DNA of 64,000 bases from Streptosporangium carneum (GCF_027922005.1 NZ_BSEV01000003.1:124001-188000); one strand, 5' to 3'; positions 1-9,108 are shown, counted from the first letter of the stretch. Notes: generated by a model from the sequence alone, not told the origin. Translations and numbers: made by a program.

Positions 1-1680
1 GTTCCCGTCCCCGAGGGACGGGCCGGGACGTGCGGCGGCGTGCCTGGCGGCGATGTAGCCGAACACGATGGAGGGGCCGATGGTCGCGCCCGGGCCGGCG
101 TACTCGTTGCCCATCACCGACGCCGAGGTGTTGCCCGTGGCGTACAGGCCCTCGATCGCCGATCCGTCCCCGCGCAGCACCCGGCTGCTCTCGTCGCAGA
201 CCAGGCCGCCCTTGGTGCCGAGGTCTCCGGCCTCGATGCGGAACGCGTAGTACGGCGCCCTGTCGATCACGTCGAGGTTGGGGTTCTTCAGCGTGGGGTC
301 GCCGTAGTAGCGGTCGTAGGCGCTGTCGCCGCGGCCGAAGTCCTCGTCCTTGCCCGCGCGGGCGAACCCGTTGAAGCGCTCGACGGTCTCGACCAGCGCG
401 TCCGCGGGGACGCCGATCTGCTTGGCGAGCTCGGCGACGGTGCCGGCCCGGTAGGCCAGGCCCTGCTCGTAGAACTCCTTGGGGATGGGCATCCCGGGGA
501 CGATCTGCGCGAACGGGTAGCGGGAACGGGCCTTGGCGTCCATCACGAACCACACGGGGACGTGGCCGCCGTCGAGCTGGTCATGGACGAAGTTCACATA
601 CGGCGACGACTCATTGGTGAAGCGCCGCCCCTCGGACGACACGATGACCGACGGGGGGATGCACCGCTCGGAGACCAGCGGGATGGTCGCGCCCGCGGGA
701 TGCCGCACGGCGGGCATCCACCAGGCGTCGTCCATCAGGTCGAGGGCCGCGCCGATCCGCTCGCCCGCCAGGATGCCGTCGCCGGTGTTCTCCCTGGCTC
801 CCATGCTGAAGTCGGCCCGTCCGCCCTCCGGCAGGTAGCGGGCGCGCATCTCGGGGTTGTGGTCGAAGCCGCCGGTCGCGAGCAGGACGCCGCGCCTGCC
901 GCGCAGCCGCAGGGTCCTGCCCTCGCGTTCGACGACGACGCCGGTGACGACGCCGTCCTCGCCGACGACGAGGTCGGTCATCGTCGTGTTGAGCCACAGC
1001 GGGATCCCGGCGTCCTTGAGCGCCATCCGCAGCCGGGCGACGAGGGAGCGTCCGCCGGTCGCCATGTGACGGCGGCGGATCACGTTCGACGAGACCCGCC
1101 ACGCGGCCACGACCGAGGCCCAGCGTCCGCGCCAGGTGCGCTTGACCATGGCCAGGTCGTGGTAGTCCTTGCCGGTGATCCACAGGCCCAGCGGGCCCTT
1201 CATGCTGTTGGGACGCTGGTACTTCTCGTCCTCGCCGAGCTTGCGGGTGTCGAACGGCAGCGCCTCGACGGACCGGCCGAGCGGCTTGCCGCCCTCGAGC
1301 TCGGGGTGGTAGTCGGCGTACCCCTTGGTCCAGAAGAAGCGCATCCACTTGCTCTTGCCGAGCAGTTCCATCGCGGCGGGGCCGTTGTCGACGTAGGCGT
1401 CGAGCCTTGCGGCGGGGACGCGCCCCTCGGTGAGCAGGTCGAGGTAGCGGCGGATGGACTCGCGGCTGTCGTCGTGGCCCCTGGCGCGCAGCGTGGGGTT
1501 GTTGGGGATCCAGATCCCGCCGCCGGAGATGCCGGTGGTGCCGCCGTACATCGAGCCCTTCTCGACGATCAGGGTGTCGAGACCGCTGTCAGCCGCGGTG
1601 AGCGCGGCGGCCATGCCGCCGCCGCCGCTGCCGACGACGAGGAAGTCGACCTCGGCGTCCCACTCCTGCCCGGCGCTCAC
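1..1680 (-). CDS. 3-ketosteroid delta1-dehydrogenase-like FAD flavoprotein (3' end outside window)
   Basis: Reading the minus strand from a GTG at 1680 gives 560 uninterrupted codons that run off the left edge. An N-terminal FAD-binding glycine cluster (G17-SGGGG) is followed by a GGTTGISGGG stretch, and near the C terminus comes a Tyr-Ala-Gly-Pro-Gly motif (Tyr527, Gly531). This matches the Tyr/Gly pair of KstD enzymes that binds the steroid C3 keto group. KstDs introduce the C1-C2 double bond into ring A, and their usual length is about 560-575 residues, so only a short tail is missing. The start GTG overlaps the stop of the upstream hydrolase as GTGA, implying translational coupling. A fumarate-reductase-like flavoprotein acting on another ketone is the alternative. 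The substrate is inferred from the HsaD-like neighbour. Confidence 0.85.
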   Translation of the reverse strand, partial: MSAGQEWDAEVDFLVVGSGGGGMAAALTAADSGLDTLIVEKGSMYGGTTGISGGGIWIPNNPTLRARGHDDSRESIRRYLDLLTEGRVPAARLDAYVDNGPAAMELLGKSKWMRFFWTKGYADYHPELEGGKPLGRSVEALPFDTRKLGEDEKYQRPNSMKGPLGLWITGKDYHDLAMVKRTWRGRWASVVAAWRVSSNVIRRRHMATGGRSLVARLRMALKDAGIPLWLNTTMTDLVVGEDGVVTGVVVEREGRTLRLRGRRGVLLATGGFDHNPEMRARYLPEGGRADFSMGARENTGDGILAGERIGAALDLMDDAWWMPAVRHPAGATIPLVSERCIPPSVIVSSEGRRFTNESSPYVNFVHDQLDGGHVPVWFVMDAKARSRYPFAQIVPGMPIPKEFYEQGLAYRAGTVAELAKQIGVPADALVETVERFNGFARAGKDEDFGRGDSAYDRYYGDPTLKNPNLDVIDRAPYYAFRIEAGDLGTKGGLVCDESSRVLRGDGSAIEGLYATGNTSASVMGNEYAGPGATIGPSIVFGYIAARHAAARPGPSLGDGN

Positions 1681-2546
1681 GCCTCGTCCTTACGGGTGAG
1701 GAAGGCGAGGACGGCGCTCTCCCAGGCCGCCTTCTGCTCGATCATCACCCAGTGCCCGCAGTTGGGGAACACGTGCAGCTCGACGTCGGGAATGGTGCGC
1801 ATCGGCAGGAGCGCCATGTCGACGGGGCTGACCCGGTCGTCGCGCCCCCAGGTGATCAGCGTCCTGGCCCTGATCTTGTGCAGCATCGCCCAGTACGGCG
1901 CGGCGTCCGAGGCCGCGGCGGCGGCCGCGCGGGCGGCGAACGCCGCCTTGCCGTACATCTTGCGGGCGCTGGCGAGGGTGTCCGGGTCGGTCGCCTGCGT
2001 CCAGCGCTCCTCGATCAGCTCCTCGGTGACCAGGGCCTGGTCGTACACCATGGAGTTGAGCCACTTGACGAGCGACTCCCGGGTCGGCTCCTCGGTGAAC
2101 TCCATGAGCAGGCCGATGCCCTCCGCGGGCGACGGCAGCAGCAGGTTCTTACCGATCCCGCCGATGGTGACCAGCCTGCGGACGCGCTCGGGGTGGTTCA
2201 TCGCGACCTGGGCGCCCACGATGCCGCCCATGGAGTTGCCGATCACGTCGACCTGCTGGAGGCCGAGGCCGTCGAGGAGGCGGATCACCGCGTCGGGCGC
2301 GGCGACCATGGGGTGGGCGTCCGTCGGGTCGCTGACCCCGAAGCCGGGGAACTCGAGGACCAGGCAGCGGAAGTGCTCGGCGAAGACGGCGAGGTTGCCC
2401 CGGAAGTTCCGCCAGCCGGTGACGCCGGGCCCGGAACCGTGCAGCAGCAGCAGGGGCGGGCCGTCTCCGGCCTCGTGGTAGCGCAGCACGCCCTGCTCGG
2501 TGGGGAGTTCGCGCAGCGTCGACTCGTAGCTCAGCTCCGTGGTCAT
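1677..2546 (-). CDS. HsaD/BphD-type meta-cleavage product hydrolase (alpha/beta hydrolase)
   Basis: The 289-residue protein is an alpha/beta hydrolase of the carbon-carbon bond hydrolase group. It has the oxyanion segment HGSGPG (about 36-41), the nucleophile elbow GNSMGG with Ser105, an acid in WGRDDR (Asp237 by family alignment) and the His in NCGHW (His265). In steroid degraders HsaD cleaves 4,9-DSHA after extradiol ring opening; in aromatic pathways BphD/MhpC do the equivalent step. Length and motif spacing are typical. It is the first gene of a two-gene minus-strand unit with the KstD-like gene (GTGA overlap). The steroid role is inferred from context; the hydrolase family is clear. Confidence 0.88.
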   Translation of the reverse strand: MTTELSYESTLRELPTEQGVLRYHEAGDGPPLLLLHGSGPGVTGWRNFRGNLAVFAEHFRCLVLEFPGFGVSDPTDAHPMVAAPDAVIRLLDGLGLQQVDVIGNSMGGIVGAQVAMNHPERVRRLVTIGGIGKNLLLPSPAEGIGLLMEFTEEPTRESLVKWLNSMVYDQALVTEELIEERWTQATDPDTLASARKMYGKAAFAARAAAAAASDAAPYWAMLHKIRARTLITWGRDDRVSPVDMALLPMRTIPDVELHVFPNCGHWVMIEQKAAWESAVLAFLTRKDEA

Positions 2547-2794
2547 CGTCCGCCTCAGTCGATAGGAATGTCAGCTTCGTAGGAAGGTAGTCAGCGGGGG
2601 CTCGCGGTCGCCGTGACCATCCCGATCAGCGAGACCGGGGGCGCTCTCCCCGGCGCCCGGCGAGCGGGCCCGCCGATGCCGGAAAGGCCTTCCACTCAAC
2701 GGGATCAGGGCTCCACGGGCGTCCGGTGCGCGCCGTACGTTCGTCCCCTGAGCAGCCGCGACGCTACGGCCGCACGGACACCCGAGGTGAACCC

Positions 2795-3373
2795 ATGAGC
2801 GCTGAGCCCGCCCTCGCGACGGACCCCGTCGACGTGGCTCCCCCGACTCCGCAGGAGCTCCGGCGTGCGATGAGCAGCTTCGCCAGCGGCGTCACCGTGA
2901 TCACCGGCACCGACGGCGAGGAGGCGGTCGGCTTCGCCTGCCAGGCCTTCGCCTCGGTGTCCCTCGAGCCGCCGCTGGTGCTGTTCTGCGCCGACCACAA
3001 CGGCCGCACCTGGCCCAGGATCAGGGAGACCGGACGCTTCTGCGTGAACGTGCTGAGCGAGGAGCAGGTCGACATCTGCGGCCGGTTCGGCTCCAGCAAG
3101 GGCAGGAAGTACGACGGGCTCGAGTGGGACAGCTCCCGCTGGGGAACCCCCGCCCTGCGCGACGTGCTCCTGCGGATCCACTGCGAGGTGTACGACGTGC
3201 ACGTCGCGGGCGACCACGACGTGGTGATCGGCCGGGTCCTGGAGTTGGAGACGGTCACCGAACAGCGTCCGATGATCTTCTTTCGCGGGCGGTTCGGGAT
3301 CGACCAGGACGAGCCGCCCGCACCATCCCACAACGGACCGCCGCTGTGGGGATGGGGCGATCACTGGGGATAG
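2795..3373 (+). CDS. flavin reductase family protein (HsaB-like, two-component monooxygenase reductase)
   Basis: The 192-residue protein contains the flavin-reductase fold signatures FASGVTVITG (about 30-39), the FACQAFASVS flavin loop and a W-P-I-x-E-x-G-x-F-x-VNVL segment. Such proteins supply reduced FMN/FAD to a partner monooxygenase; HsaB serves HsaA in steroid A-ring hydroxylation. The ATG at 2795 was chosen because GAGGTGA lies 5 nt upstream. The reading frame stays open further upstream but without a ribosome site. It is transcribed divergently from the hydrolase/KstD pair and converges on the IclR gene. No oxygenase partner lies in the window. Confidence 0.85.
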   Translation: MSAEPALATDPVDVAPPTPQELRRAMSSFASGVTVITGTDGEEAVGFACQAFASVSLEPPLVLFCADHNGRTWPRIRETGRFCVNVLSEEQVDICGRFGSSKGRKYDGLEWDSSRWGTPALRDVLLRIHCEVYDVHVAGDHDVVIGRVLELETVTEQRPMIFFRGRFGIDQDEPPAPSHNGPPLWGWGDHWG

Positions 3374-3392
3374 GGCGCGGGTCGCGGCCCGG

Positions 3393-4283
3393 TCACATCC
3401 AGTCGCCGTTCTGACCGGTCGCCAGGAGGCGGTTCATCGTCTCCGGCGACCAGGTCCGGTCGGGCACCGCCATCATCCAGCGGGAGCGCCTCGGGGTGTC
3501 CAGATCGGGGAACAGGGCCAGCGAGGCCTGACGCGCGGCGTCGATCACCAGCGGGGCGACCTTCTCCAGCGGCGTCCTGGCGTCGCCGACCAGGGAGATG
3601 CTGGCCACCGGTCCCTCGTGTCCGCGGATCGCCGCGGCCACGCAGGCGATGTTGGGGAAGCACTCCCCCCGTTCGAACGCCAGCCCCCTGCGCTGCCTGA
3701 TGCGGTTCAGCTCCTGGTGCAGGGTGCTCATCTCGCCGATCGTGCGGTTGGTGAGCCGGCTGATGGCTCCGCCGATCTGCGTGTCGACCTGCTCGGGCTC
3801 GAGCCAGGCCAGGATCGCCTTGCCCAGCGCCGTCGAGTGGGCCGGGGCGCGGCCGCCGACGCGCGAGGGGACCGAGGCGGCGAACCGCCCGCCGACCTTG
3901 TCGAGGTAGAAGACCTCGGTGCCGTCCAGGACCGCCAAGTGAACAACCATTCCAGTTCTGATCTGGAGGTTGTGCAGCAGCGGGGCGGCGGCTTCGCGGA
4001 TCTCTCCGTGGCTTCCGTCGCTGCCCCCGAGTCCGAGTGCGCGCTGCCCCAGGCTGTAGCCGAAAGAGGTGTGGTCGAGCCAGCGCAGACGCACTAGCTG
4101 ATCAAGGATCCGGTGTGCCGTTGAACGGGGCAGATGCGTGCACCGCGCCACATCTTCCAGGGTGAGCCGGGTGGAGCGGCCCGCGAAGGCGTCCATGATC
4201 AGGGTCATCCGCTCGACCATCGACGGTGGCAGCTCACGGCGCGCGGGCGCGGTCAGCTCCGGCGAGGAACTGGGAACGGTCAT
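3393..4283 (-). CDS. IclR-family transcriptional regulator
   Basis: The 296-residue protein has an N-terminal winged helix-turn-helix (about 22-85, with LTLEDVARCTHLPRSTAHRI) and a C-terminal IclR effector domain with the ALGKAILAW segment and a conserved GECFPNIACVAAAI region. IclR proteins are dimeric sensors of small organic acids or aromatics. The ATG at 4283 is preceded by GGGAGGA at 4 nt; longer starts lack a ribosome site. It lies between the flavin reductase and the luciferase-like gene and is divergent to the latter, so it probably regulates this catabolic block. The ligand is unknown. Confidence 0.88.
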   Translation of the reverse strand: MTVPSSSPELTAPARRELPPSMVERMTLIMDAFAGRSTRLTLEDVARCTHLPRSTAHRILDQLVRLRWLDHTSFGYSLGQRALGLGGSDGSHGEIREAAAPLLHNLQIRTGMVVHLAVLDGTEVFYLDKVGGRFAASVPSRVGGRAPAHSTALGKAILAWLEPEQVDTQIGGAISRLTNRTIGEMSTLHQELNRIRQRRGLAFERGECFPNIACVAAAIRGHEGPVASISLVGDARTPLEKVAPLVIDAARQASLALFPDLDTPRRSRWMMAVPDRTWSPETMNRLLATGQNGDWM

Positions 4284-4493
4284 TGAGTCCTCCCGGCCAA
4301 AAACTGAAATGAATTCTTGTTGGGGAATGTAGCAGTGAGATGGGTCACCCGGAAGAGTCCGACCCAGATTTGGAGCGATCCGAGACCCTCCCGCCCCCCG
4401 GTTCCGGTCAGCGGGATCCCCTGCGCGGCGGGCCATCTCGCCCCACTAGGAAGGGGTTACAAAGATTTGGTCAAGGCGACGAGAGGTGTGCCG

Positions 4494-5375
4494 ATGCGGA
4501 TCGGGATCGTCACTCCCGTGGTGGTGCGCCTGCCGGGCGCGCACTCGGAGTGGGAACGCGGAGCGGGCATCGAGGAGATCGGGCGGATCGCCGAGACCGC
4601 GGACCGGCTCGGCTACCACCACCTCACCTGCAGCGAGCACGTGGCCATCCCGGCCCCGGTCGCCGAGGAGCGCGGCGGCGTCTACTGGGACCCGCTGGCG
4701 ACGTTCGGCTACCTCGCCGCGCGCACCGCCCGGATCCGGCTCGTCACCCAGGTGCTCGTGCTCGGCTACCACCACCCCCTGGCGATCGCCAAGCGCTACG
4801 GCACCCTCGACAGGATCAGCGGCGGACGGCTCGTCCTCGGCCTGGGGGTCGGCAGCCTCAAGGAGGAGTTCGAGCTGCTCGGCGCGCCGTTCGAGGACCG
4901 CGGCCCCCGCGCGGACGAGGCGATAGCCGCGCTGCGCGCGTCCCTGTCGCAGCGGACGCCGGAGTTCCACGGCGAGTACTACGACTTCTCCGGCTTCGTC
5001 GTCGAGCCGCACGCCGAACAGGCCCGGGTGCCGCTGTGGATCGGCGGCAGGACGGCGCGCTCCCTGCGCAGGGCGACGACCCACGGCGACGGCTGGGTCC
5101 CGTTCGGTCTCCCCCTCGACAGGCTCGCCGAGATGCTCGGCGGGGCGGACCTGCCCGACGGCTTCGAGGTCGCGCTCAGCGCGGGCCGCGCGCTCGACCC
5201 GATCGGCGCCCCCGAGGCCGTCGAACGCGCGCTGCTGCGGGTGCGGGAGGCGGGCGCGACGGTGACCGGGGTCAGCCTGTCCGCCGACTCGGCCGGCCAC
5301 TACTGCGAGCAGCTCGACGCGCTGCGCGCGCTCGGCCGCGAGGCCGGCGCCGTTTTCCAGGGACACGACGACTGA
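4494..5375 (+). CDS. LLM-class (luciferase-like) F420-/flavin-dependent oxidoreductase
   Basis: The 293-residue protein begins MRIGIVTPVV and shows the TIM-barrel features of bacterial luciferase-like oxidoreductases, mainly an RIRLVTQVLVLGYHHP strand-loop and the GGRLVLGLGVG motif (about 122-132). Actinobacterial members of this length mostly use cofactor F420. The ATG at 4494 follows GAGAGG at 7 nt. It is followed by the SnoaL-like gene 35 bp downstream and is divergent from the IclR gene, consistent with regulation by it. Substrate unknown; a role in steroid or other lipid-like catabolism is only contextual. Confidence 0.85.
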   Translation: MRIGIVTPVVVRLPGAHSEWERGAGIEEIGRIAETADRLGYHHLTCSEHVAIPAPVAEERGGVYWDPLATFGYLAARTARIRLVTQVLVLGYHHPLAIAKRYGTLDRISGGRLVLGLGVGSLKEEFELLGAPFEDRGPRADEAIAALRASLSQRTPEFHGEYYDFSGFVVEPHAEQARVPLWIGGRTARSLRRATTHGDGWVPFGLPLDRLAEMLGGADLPDGFEVALSAGRALDPIGAPEAVERALLRVREAGATVTGVSLSADSAGHYCEQLDALRALGREAGAVFQGHDD

Positions 5376-5410
5376 CGGCTCGCGGGACTGGCGAGGTTTC
5401 GGAGGACGAC

Positions 5411-5929
5411 ATGAGCGACATCGAACAGCGGCTGGCCGGGCTCGAGGAGCGCCTGCGGCTCATCGAGGACGAGCTGGCGATCACCCGCCTGGTCCTCTCC
5501 TACGGCCCGCTCGTCGACAGCGGCAGCGCGGACGCCGTCGCGGCGATGTGGGAGCCGGACGGCGTCTACGACGTGGACGAGCTGGTGATGAACGGCCGCG
5601 AGGAGATCGCGGCCATGGTCAGGTCGGGCGCCCACCAGAGCTGGATCTCCGGCGGGTGCGCGCACGTCGTCGGCGCGCCGCACGTCACCGTGACCGGCGA
5701 CGACGCGGTCGCGGTCTGCTACTCGCTGATGATCGTGAACGGGGTGGACGGGAGCGGGTTCACGGTGCGCCGCGCCACCGCCAACCACTGGAGGCTGCAC
5801 AGGGGTCCCGGGGGATGGACGGTCGCCACCCGGACCAACCGCGTGCTCGACGGCCGTTCCGAGTCGCCGGAACTGCTCGCGAGCGGGTTCCCGCACCGGG
5901 AGGAAAGGCCGGCGGACGCGGCGCGGTGA
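5411..5929 (+). CDS. SnoaL-like / NTF2-fold protein
   Basis: The 172-residue protein opens with a predicted amphipathic helix (SDIEQRLAGLEERLRLIEDE) and then a SnoaL_4-type cone domain: LVLSYGPLVDSGSADAVAAMW, an EEIAAM helix, and the strands YSLMIVNG and NHWRLHRGPGGWTVATRTNRVLDG. Members are small dehydratases, cyclases or isomerases, or ligand-binding proteins. The ATG at 5411 follows GGAGGAC closely. It sits directly behind the luciferase-like oxidoreductase and ahead of a hairpin terminator, so the two form one unit. No specific substrate can be assigned. Confidence 0.82.
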   Translation: MSDIEQRLAGLEERLRLIEDELAITRLVLSYGPLVDSGSADAVAAMWEPDGVYDVDELVMNGREEIAAMVRSGAHQSWISGGCAHVVGAPHVTVTGDDAVAVCYSLMIVNGVDGSGFTVRRATANHWRLHRGPGGWTVATRTNRVLDGRSESPELLASGFPHREERPADAAR

Positions 5930-5934
5930 ACGAG

Positions 5935-5970
5935 GTCCTCTTCTCCTCGCCTCCGCGGGGAAAAGAGGAC
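5935..5970 (+). terminator. hairpin terminator after SnoaL-like gene
   Basis: GTCCTCTT (5935-5942) pairs with AAGAGGAC (5963-5970), with further G-C pairing inside. It begins 6 nt after the stop codon of the SnoaL-like gene. Confidence 0.6.
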
Positions 5971-6055
5971 GGGCGCGGTTTCCCCGCGTTTCCCGTCGCC
6001 GGCCACGAGGCCGTACCGCCGCGCCGACCCGGTGAACGCGCGCCTCCTCCGCGAG

Positions 6056-6108
6056 GGAACGTTCCGAGAATCCCCGGGGGAACGTTCCGGAAATCGGGGG
6101 AACGTTCC
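6056..6108. repeat. three palindromes GGAACGTTCC in an intergenic region
   Basis: The 473-bp gap 5930-6402 contains three perfect copies of the 10-bp palindrome GGAACGTTCC at 6056-6065, 6079-6088 and 6099-6108, at 23- and 20-bp spacing, with related flanks (GGGG before, GGAAA after copies two and three). About two helical turns between centres is typical of cooperative operator sites. No regulator is encoded next to it. The rest of the gap holds a terminator (5935-5970), an AT-rich stretch (about 6205-6280) and a small C5/G5 hairpin (about 6285-6302) ahead of the carboxypeptidase gene. Confidence 0.6.
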
Positions 6109-6402
6109 GGAAACCCCGGAATCGCGGGCGCCGATCCCGGCTCCACCGCGTGGACCGGGGCTGCGGCCCCACGGCGGCGGTCGTCCCGTCCCCGAGCCCG
6201 GACATTCAATCCATCCCAAATAACACACTTCAAACGACACATAATTAAATTTCATGGTTAATCAGCCAGGAATCGTATAACCCTACCCCCCTTGAATTGG
6301 GGGACTTGACGGAGATCAACTTATCGATCAAGACTTTCTCCTTGCGTGCTCATTCCGTGACACCCCCTACTCGGCCGAGCACGCCAACTGGAGGAATCTC
6401 GC

Positions 6403-8820
6403 ATGAGGAGTTCTCTCAACGGCAGGAGAACCGGCCGGATCGTGGCCGCGGTCGCCCTGCCCATCGTCCTCGCGCTCGGCGCGTCCCCGGTCCTCGCGGG
6501 CCCCGTCCCCACGCCGAGCGAGATCACGCCCGACCGGCAGCCGAGCACCTCGCAGAACGGGGTCGCCCTGCTGCGGATCGTCGTCCCCGACCAGGCGGGC
6601 GTCGACCGCCTCAACTCCCTGGGCGTCGATCTCGCGGAGTACCGGAAACCCGTCGACGGCGGCGTCGAGGTGCACGCCGTGCTCAGCCCCCAGGAGGCGC
6701 GGGAGCTGCGCGCGCGGGGATTCGACGTTCGCGACGCCATCTCCGACCAGGGCGACTTCGCGCGCAACCAGGCCGAACGGCGGAGCGCGATGGCGGCCGT
6801 GGCCACCGCGGAGGCGGCGGCCGACACGCTGACCCCGCTGCGCGCCGAGTGGTTCACCAGCCTCGACGACCGGCGCTTCCTGTCGGTCGAGGTGAAGTCG
6901 AGCGCGACGGACGCCGAGACCGTGCTCACCGCCACCTGGGACTCGGGGCCGGGCACCGCCCCCGACTCCGGCGGCACGGCGACGATGTCGCGCTTCACCG
7001 ACGCGGGCCAGTACATGTACCACCGGTTCGACTACCCGCTGCCGGTGACGGAGACCCCCACCAGGGTCAGGATCACCAGCAGCCGGGGCGGCTCGGTCAC
7101 GGTCCCGGTGACCAAGTGGCTGGGCAAGCGCAAGGCTCCCGGCAGGCACTACGTGTCGGACTTCGTCGATCACTACATGGACCCGACCGAGGTCACGAAC
7201 CGGATCACCGCCCTGGCCGCCGAATTCCCGAGAACCGCCCAGATCGTCGACCTGCCGAACAAGACCAACGGCTACCGCAGGGCGGCGCAGGCCCAGTTCG
7301 GCACGGTCGCGGCGAGCACGCTCCACGTGACCTCCAAGGCGTACGGCTCGCAGGGCGGCAACGACGTCAGCGTGGCCCTGGTGAAGCCGGACGCCGCCTC
7401 GGCCCCGCTCTCCGTCTCGGTCGGCGGCAAGGACGTCGTGGTCAGCCTGGCCACCGACGGGTCGGCCGCGATCGCGAGCACCGCCCGCCAGGTGGTCGAC
7501 GCCCTCAACGCCGACGCCTCCGCCTCCGCGCTGCTGACCGCCGCGACCTATCGGGACGACGCGGGCGCGGGCCTGGTCGCCGCGGCCCCGGCGACGAAGC
7601 TGACCGACAACCTGAAGGCGCCGCAGAGCGTCTCGCGCGAACCGTTCCAGGTGAAGGCCCTGCGGATCGGCGCGAAGCGGGACGGGTCGAAGGTCGGCGT
7701 GTTCCTCTACTGCCAGGAGCACGCCCGCGAGTGGGTGACCCCGCTGGTCTGCGTCGAGACGGCCGAGCGGCTGCTGCGCAACTACGCCCGTGACGAGCGG
7801 ACCAGGAAGCTGGTCGACAACCTCGACATCTTCGTCCTGCCGACGGTCAACCCCGACGGCGCGCACTACAGCTTCTACGACTACAACATGCAGCGCAAGA
7901 ACATGACCAACCACTGCCCGGCCAAGGCCGCGGACCCGGCCGCGCGCAACTCGTGGGGCGTGGACCTGAACCGCAACTTCTCCGTCGGCTCCCTGTTCGA
8001 CGGCTACAGCGGCGCCTCACAGGACTGCACCAGCGCCGTGTTCTCCGGCCCCGCCGAGCTCTCCGAGCCCGAGGCGCGCAACGAGGTCTGGCTCACCCAG
8101 CGCTACCCGAACATCAGGTTCGCGATGAACACCCACTCCTACGGCGGCTACTTCATGTGGCCTCCCGGCGCCTACAAGGCGGCGGGACGGGAGGTGCTGC
8201 CCCGGGTGGACTTCGGGACGGAGAACTACTTCTGGGAGTCCTCCCGCCACATCCTGTCCGCCGTGCAGGGCAGGCGCGGCACCGCGATCTGGCCCGGCCG
8301 CACCGGCCCCGTCCCCGACGTGCTGTACTCGGCGGCGGGAAACAGCGCCGACGAGCACTGGTACAACCGCGGCGTCATCGGCTGGGACTTCGAGGTCGGC
8401 GCCGACCTCTACGACGCGGCGACCAAGCAGTTCCAGCCGGTCGGCTTCCAGCCGCCGTTCGCGGAGGGACACGAGGAGGCGATGGAGTTCTCCTCGGGCC
8501 AGATCGCCATCCTGGAGGTCGCCAGGGACTTCGCCGCCGACCGCAGGCGTCCCGAGTCGAGGCTGAAGGTGACCGGCAGGACGGACACCTCGACCACGTT
8601 CACCTTCACGATCGACGAACCCGCGAACGTCTACTACACGCTGGACGGCAGCAGGCCGACGACGAAGTCCCGCAAGCTCACCTCCGCGGGGGTGCGCGAG
8701 GGGACGCAGCAGATCACGGTCGACAGGACGACCGAGGTGCGCTGGTTCTCCGTCGACGTCGCGGGCAACATGGAGAGGAACTCCCGGAGGGAGCGGGTCG
8801 AGGTCCGCGGGAACCGCTGA
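6403..8820 (+). CDS. secreted M14-family zinc carboxypeptidase
   Basis: The 805-residue preproprotein has a Sec signal peptide (MRSSLNGRR..., hydrophobic VALPIVLALGA, likely cleavage after VLA near 29). An N-terminal prodomain and insert (about 30-350) precede the M14 catalytic domain. Zinc ligands are in HAREW (His ~440, Glu ~443) and in NTHSYGG (His ~577). The substrate-binding arginine is in DLNRNF (~522), and the catalytic Glu is in WDFEVGADLYD (~663). The last ~90 residues form a chitobiase/CHB_HEX-like beta module (DEPANVYYTLDGSRPT). It hydrolyses C-terminal residues of peptides outside the cell. The start is supported by GGAGG 8-9 nt upstream. The 129 bp at its 3' end occur again at 11860-11988. 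Confidence 0.92.
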   Translation: MRSSLNGRRTGRIVAAVALPIVLALGASPVLAGPVPTPSEITPDRQPSTSQNGVALLRIVVPDQAGVDRLNSLGVDLAEYRKPVDGGVEVHAVLSPQEARELRARGFDVRDAISDQGDFARNQAERRSAMAAVATAEAAADTLTPLRAEWFTSLDDRRFLSVEVKSSATDAETVLTATWDSGPGTAPDSGGTATMSRFTDAGQYMYHRFDYPLPVTETPTRVRITSSRGGSVTVPVTKWLGKRKAPGRHYVSDFVDHYMDPTEVTNRITALAAEFPRTAQIVDLPNKTNGYRRAAQAQFGTVAASTLHVTSKAYGSQGGNDVSVALVKPDAASAPLSVSVGGKDVVVSLATDGSAAIASTARQVVDALNADASASALLTAATYRDDAGAGLVAAAPATKLTDNLKAPQSVSREPFQVKALRIGAKRDGSKVGVFLYCQEHAREWVTPLVCVETAERLLRNYARDERTRKLVDNLDIFVLPTVNPDGAHYSFYDYNMQRKNMTNHCPAKAADPAARNSWGVDLNRNFSVGSLFDGYSGASQDCTSAVFSGPAELSEPEARNEVWLTQRYPNIRFAMNTHSYGGYFMWPPGAYKAAGREVLPRVDFGTENYFWESSRHILSAVQGRRGTAIWPGRTGPVPDVLYSAAGNSADEHWYNRGVIGWDFEVGADLYDAATKQFQPVGFQPPFAEGHEEAMEFSSGQIAILEVARDFAADRRRPESRLKVTGRTDTSTTFTFTIDEPANVYYTLDGSRPTTKSRKLTSAGVREGTQQITVDRTTEVRWFSVDVAGNMERNSRRERVEVRGNR

Positions 8821-8887
8821 TCCCGGCTGACCCCGGCGGCGCCGGCGCGGAGACACACGTCCGCGCCGACACCGCCGGGCCGGAGGA

Positions 8888-9088
8888 TCAGACGCGGCGT
8901 GACCGGGCTGGAGCCGACCAGCGGGAGCAGAGGGATCCGTCCGGCCAGAGAGACGAGCGCGGGGACGAGGCCGTCCAGCCCCGCTCCGACTCCTGCGCGG
9001 TGGGGGCGGAGGCCGTCTCCGCGAGGGCCTGGCGCCCGAAAGGTGTCGCGATCGCGGCGAACATCGCCACGACGGACATGCGAATCAT
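8888..9088 (-). CDS. small putative secreted protein, unknown function
   Basis: The 66-residue reading frame has AAGGAG 7 nt before its ATG at 9088 and an N terminus resembling a signal peptide (MIRMSVVAMFAAIATPFG, then QALAETAS). The mature part would be only about 40 residues, Ser/Trp/Arg rich, with no known domain. It is divergent from the PadR gene, and the three PadR-type operators lie between the two starts, so it may be a PadR-repressed target. A non-coding interpretation remains possible. Confidence 0.4.
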   Translation of the reverse strand: MIRMSVVAMFAAIATPFGRQALAETASAPTAQESERGWTASSPRSSLWPDGSLCSRWSAPARSRRV

Positions 9089-9108
9089 CACCTGACTCCT
9101 TCGCCGAT

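Noticed and set aside
40-2481. Long plus-strand open frame (813 codons) opposite the KstD and hydrolase genes
   Set aside because: It is antisense to two genes with clear family motifs, has no ribosome site or domain, and reflects high-GC codon bias.
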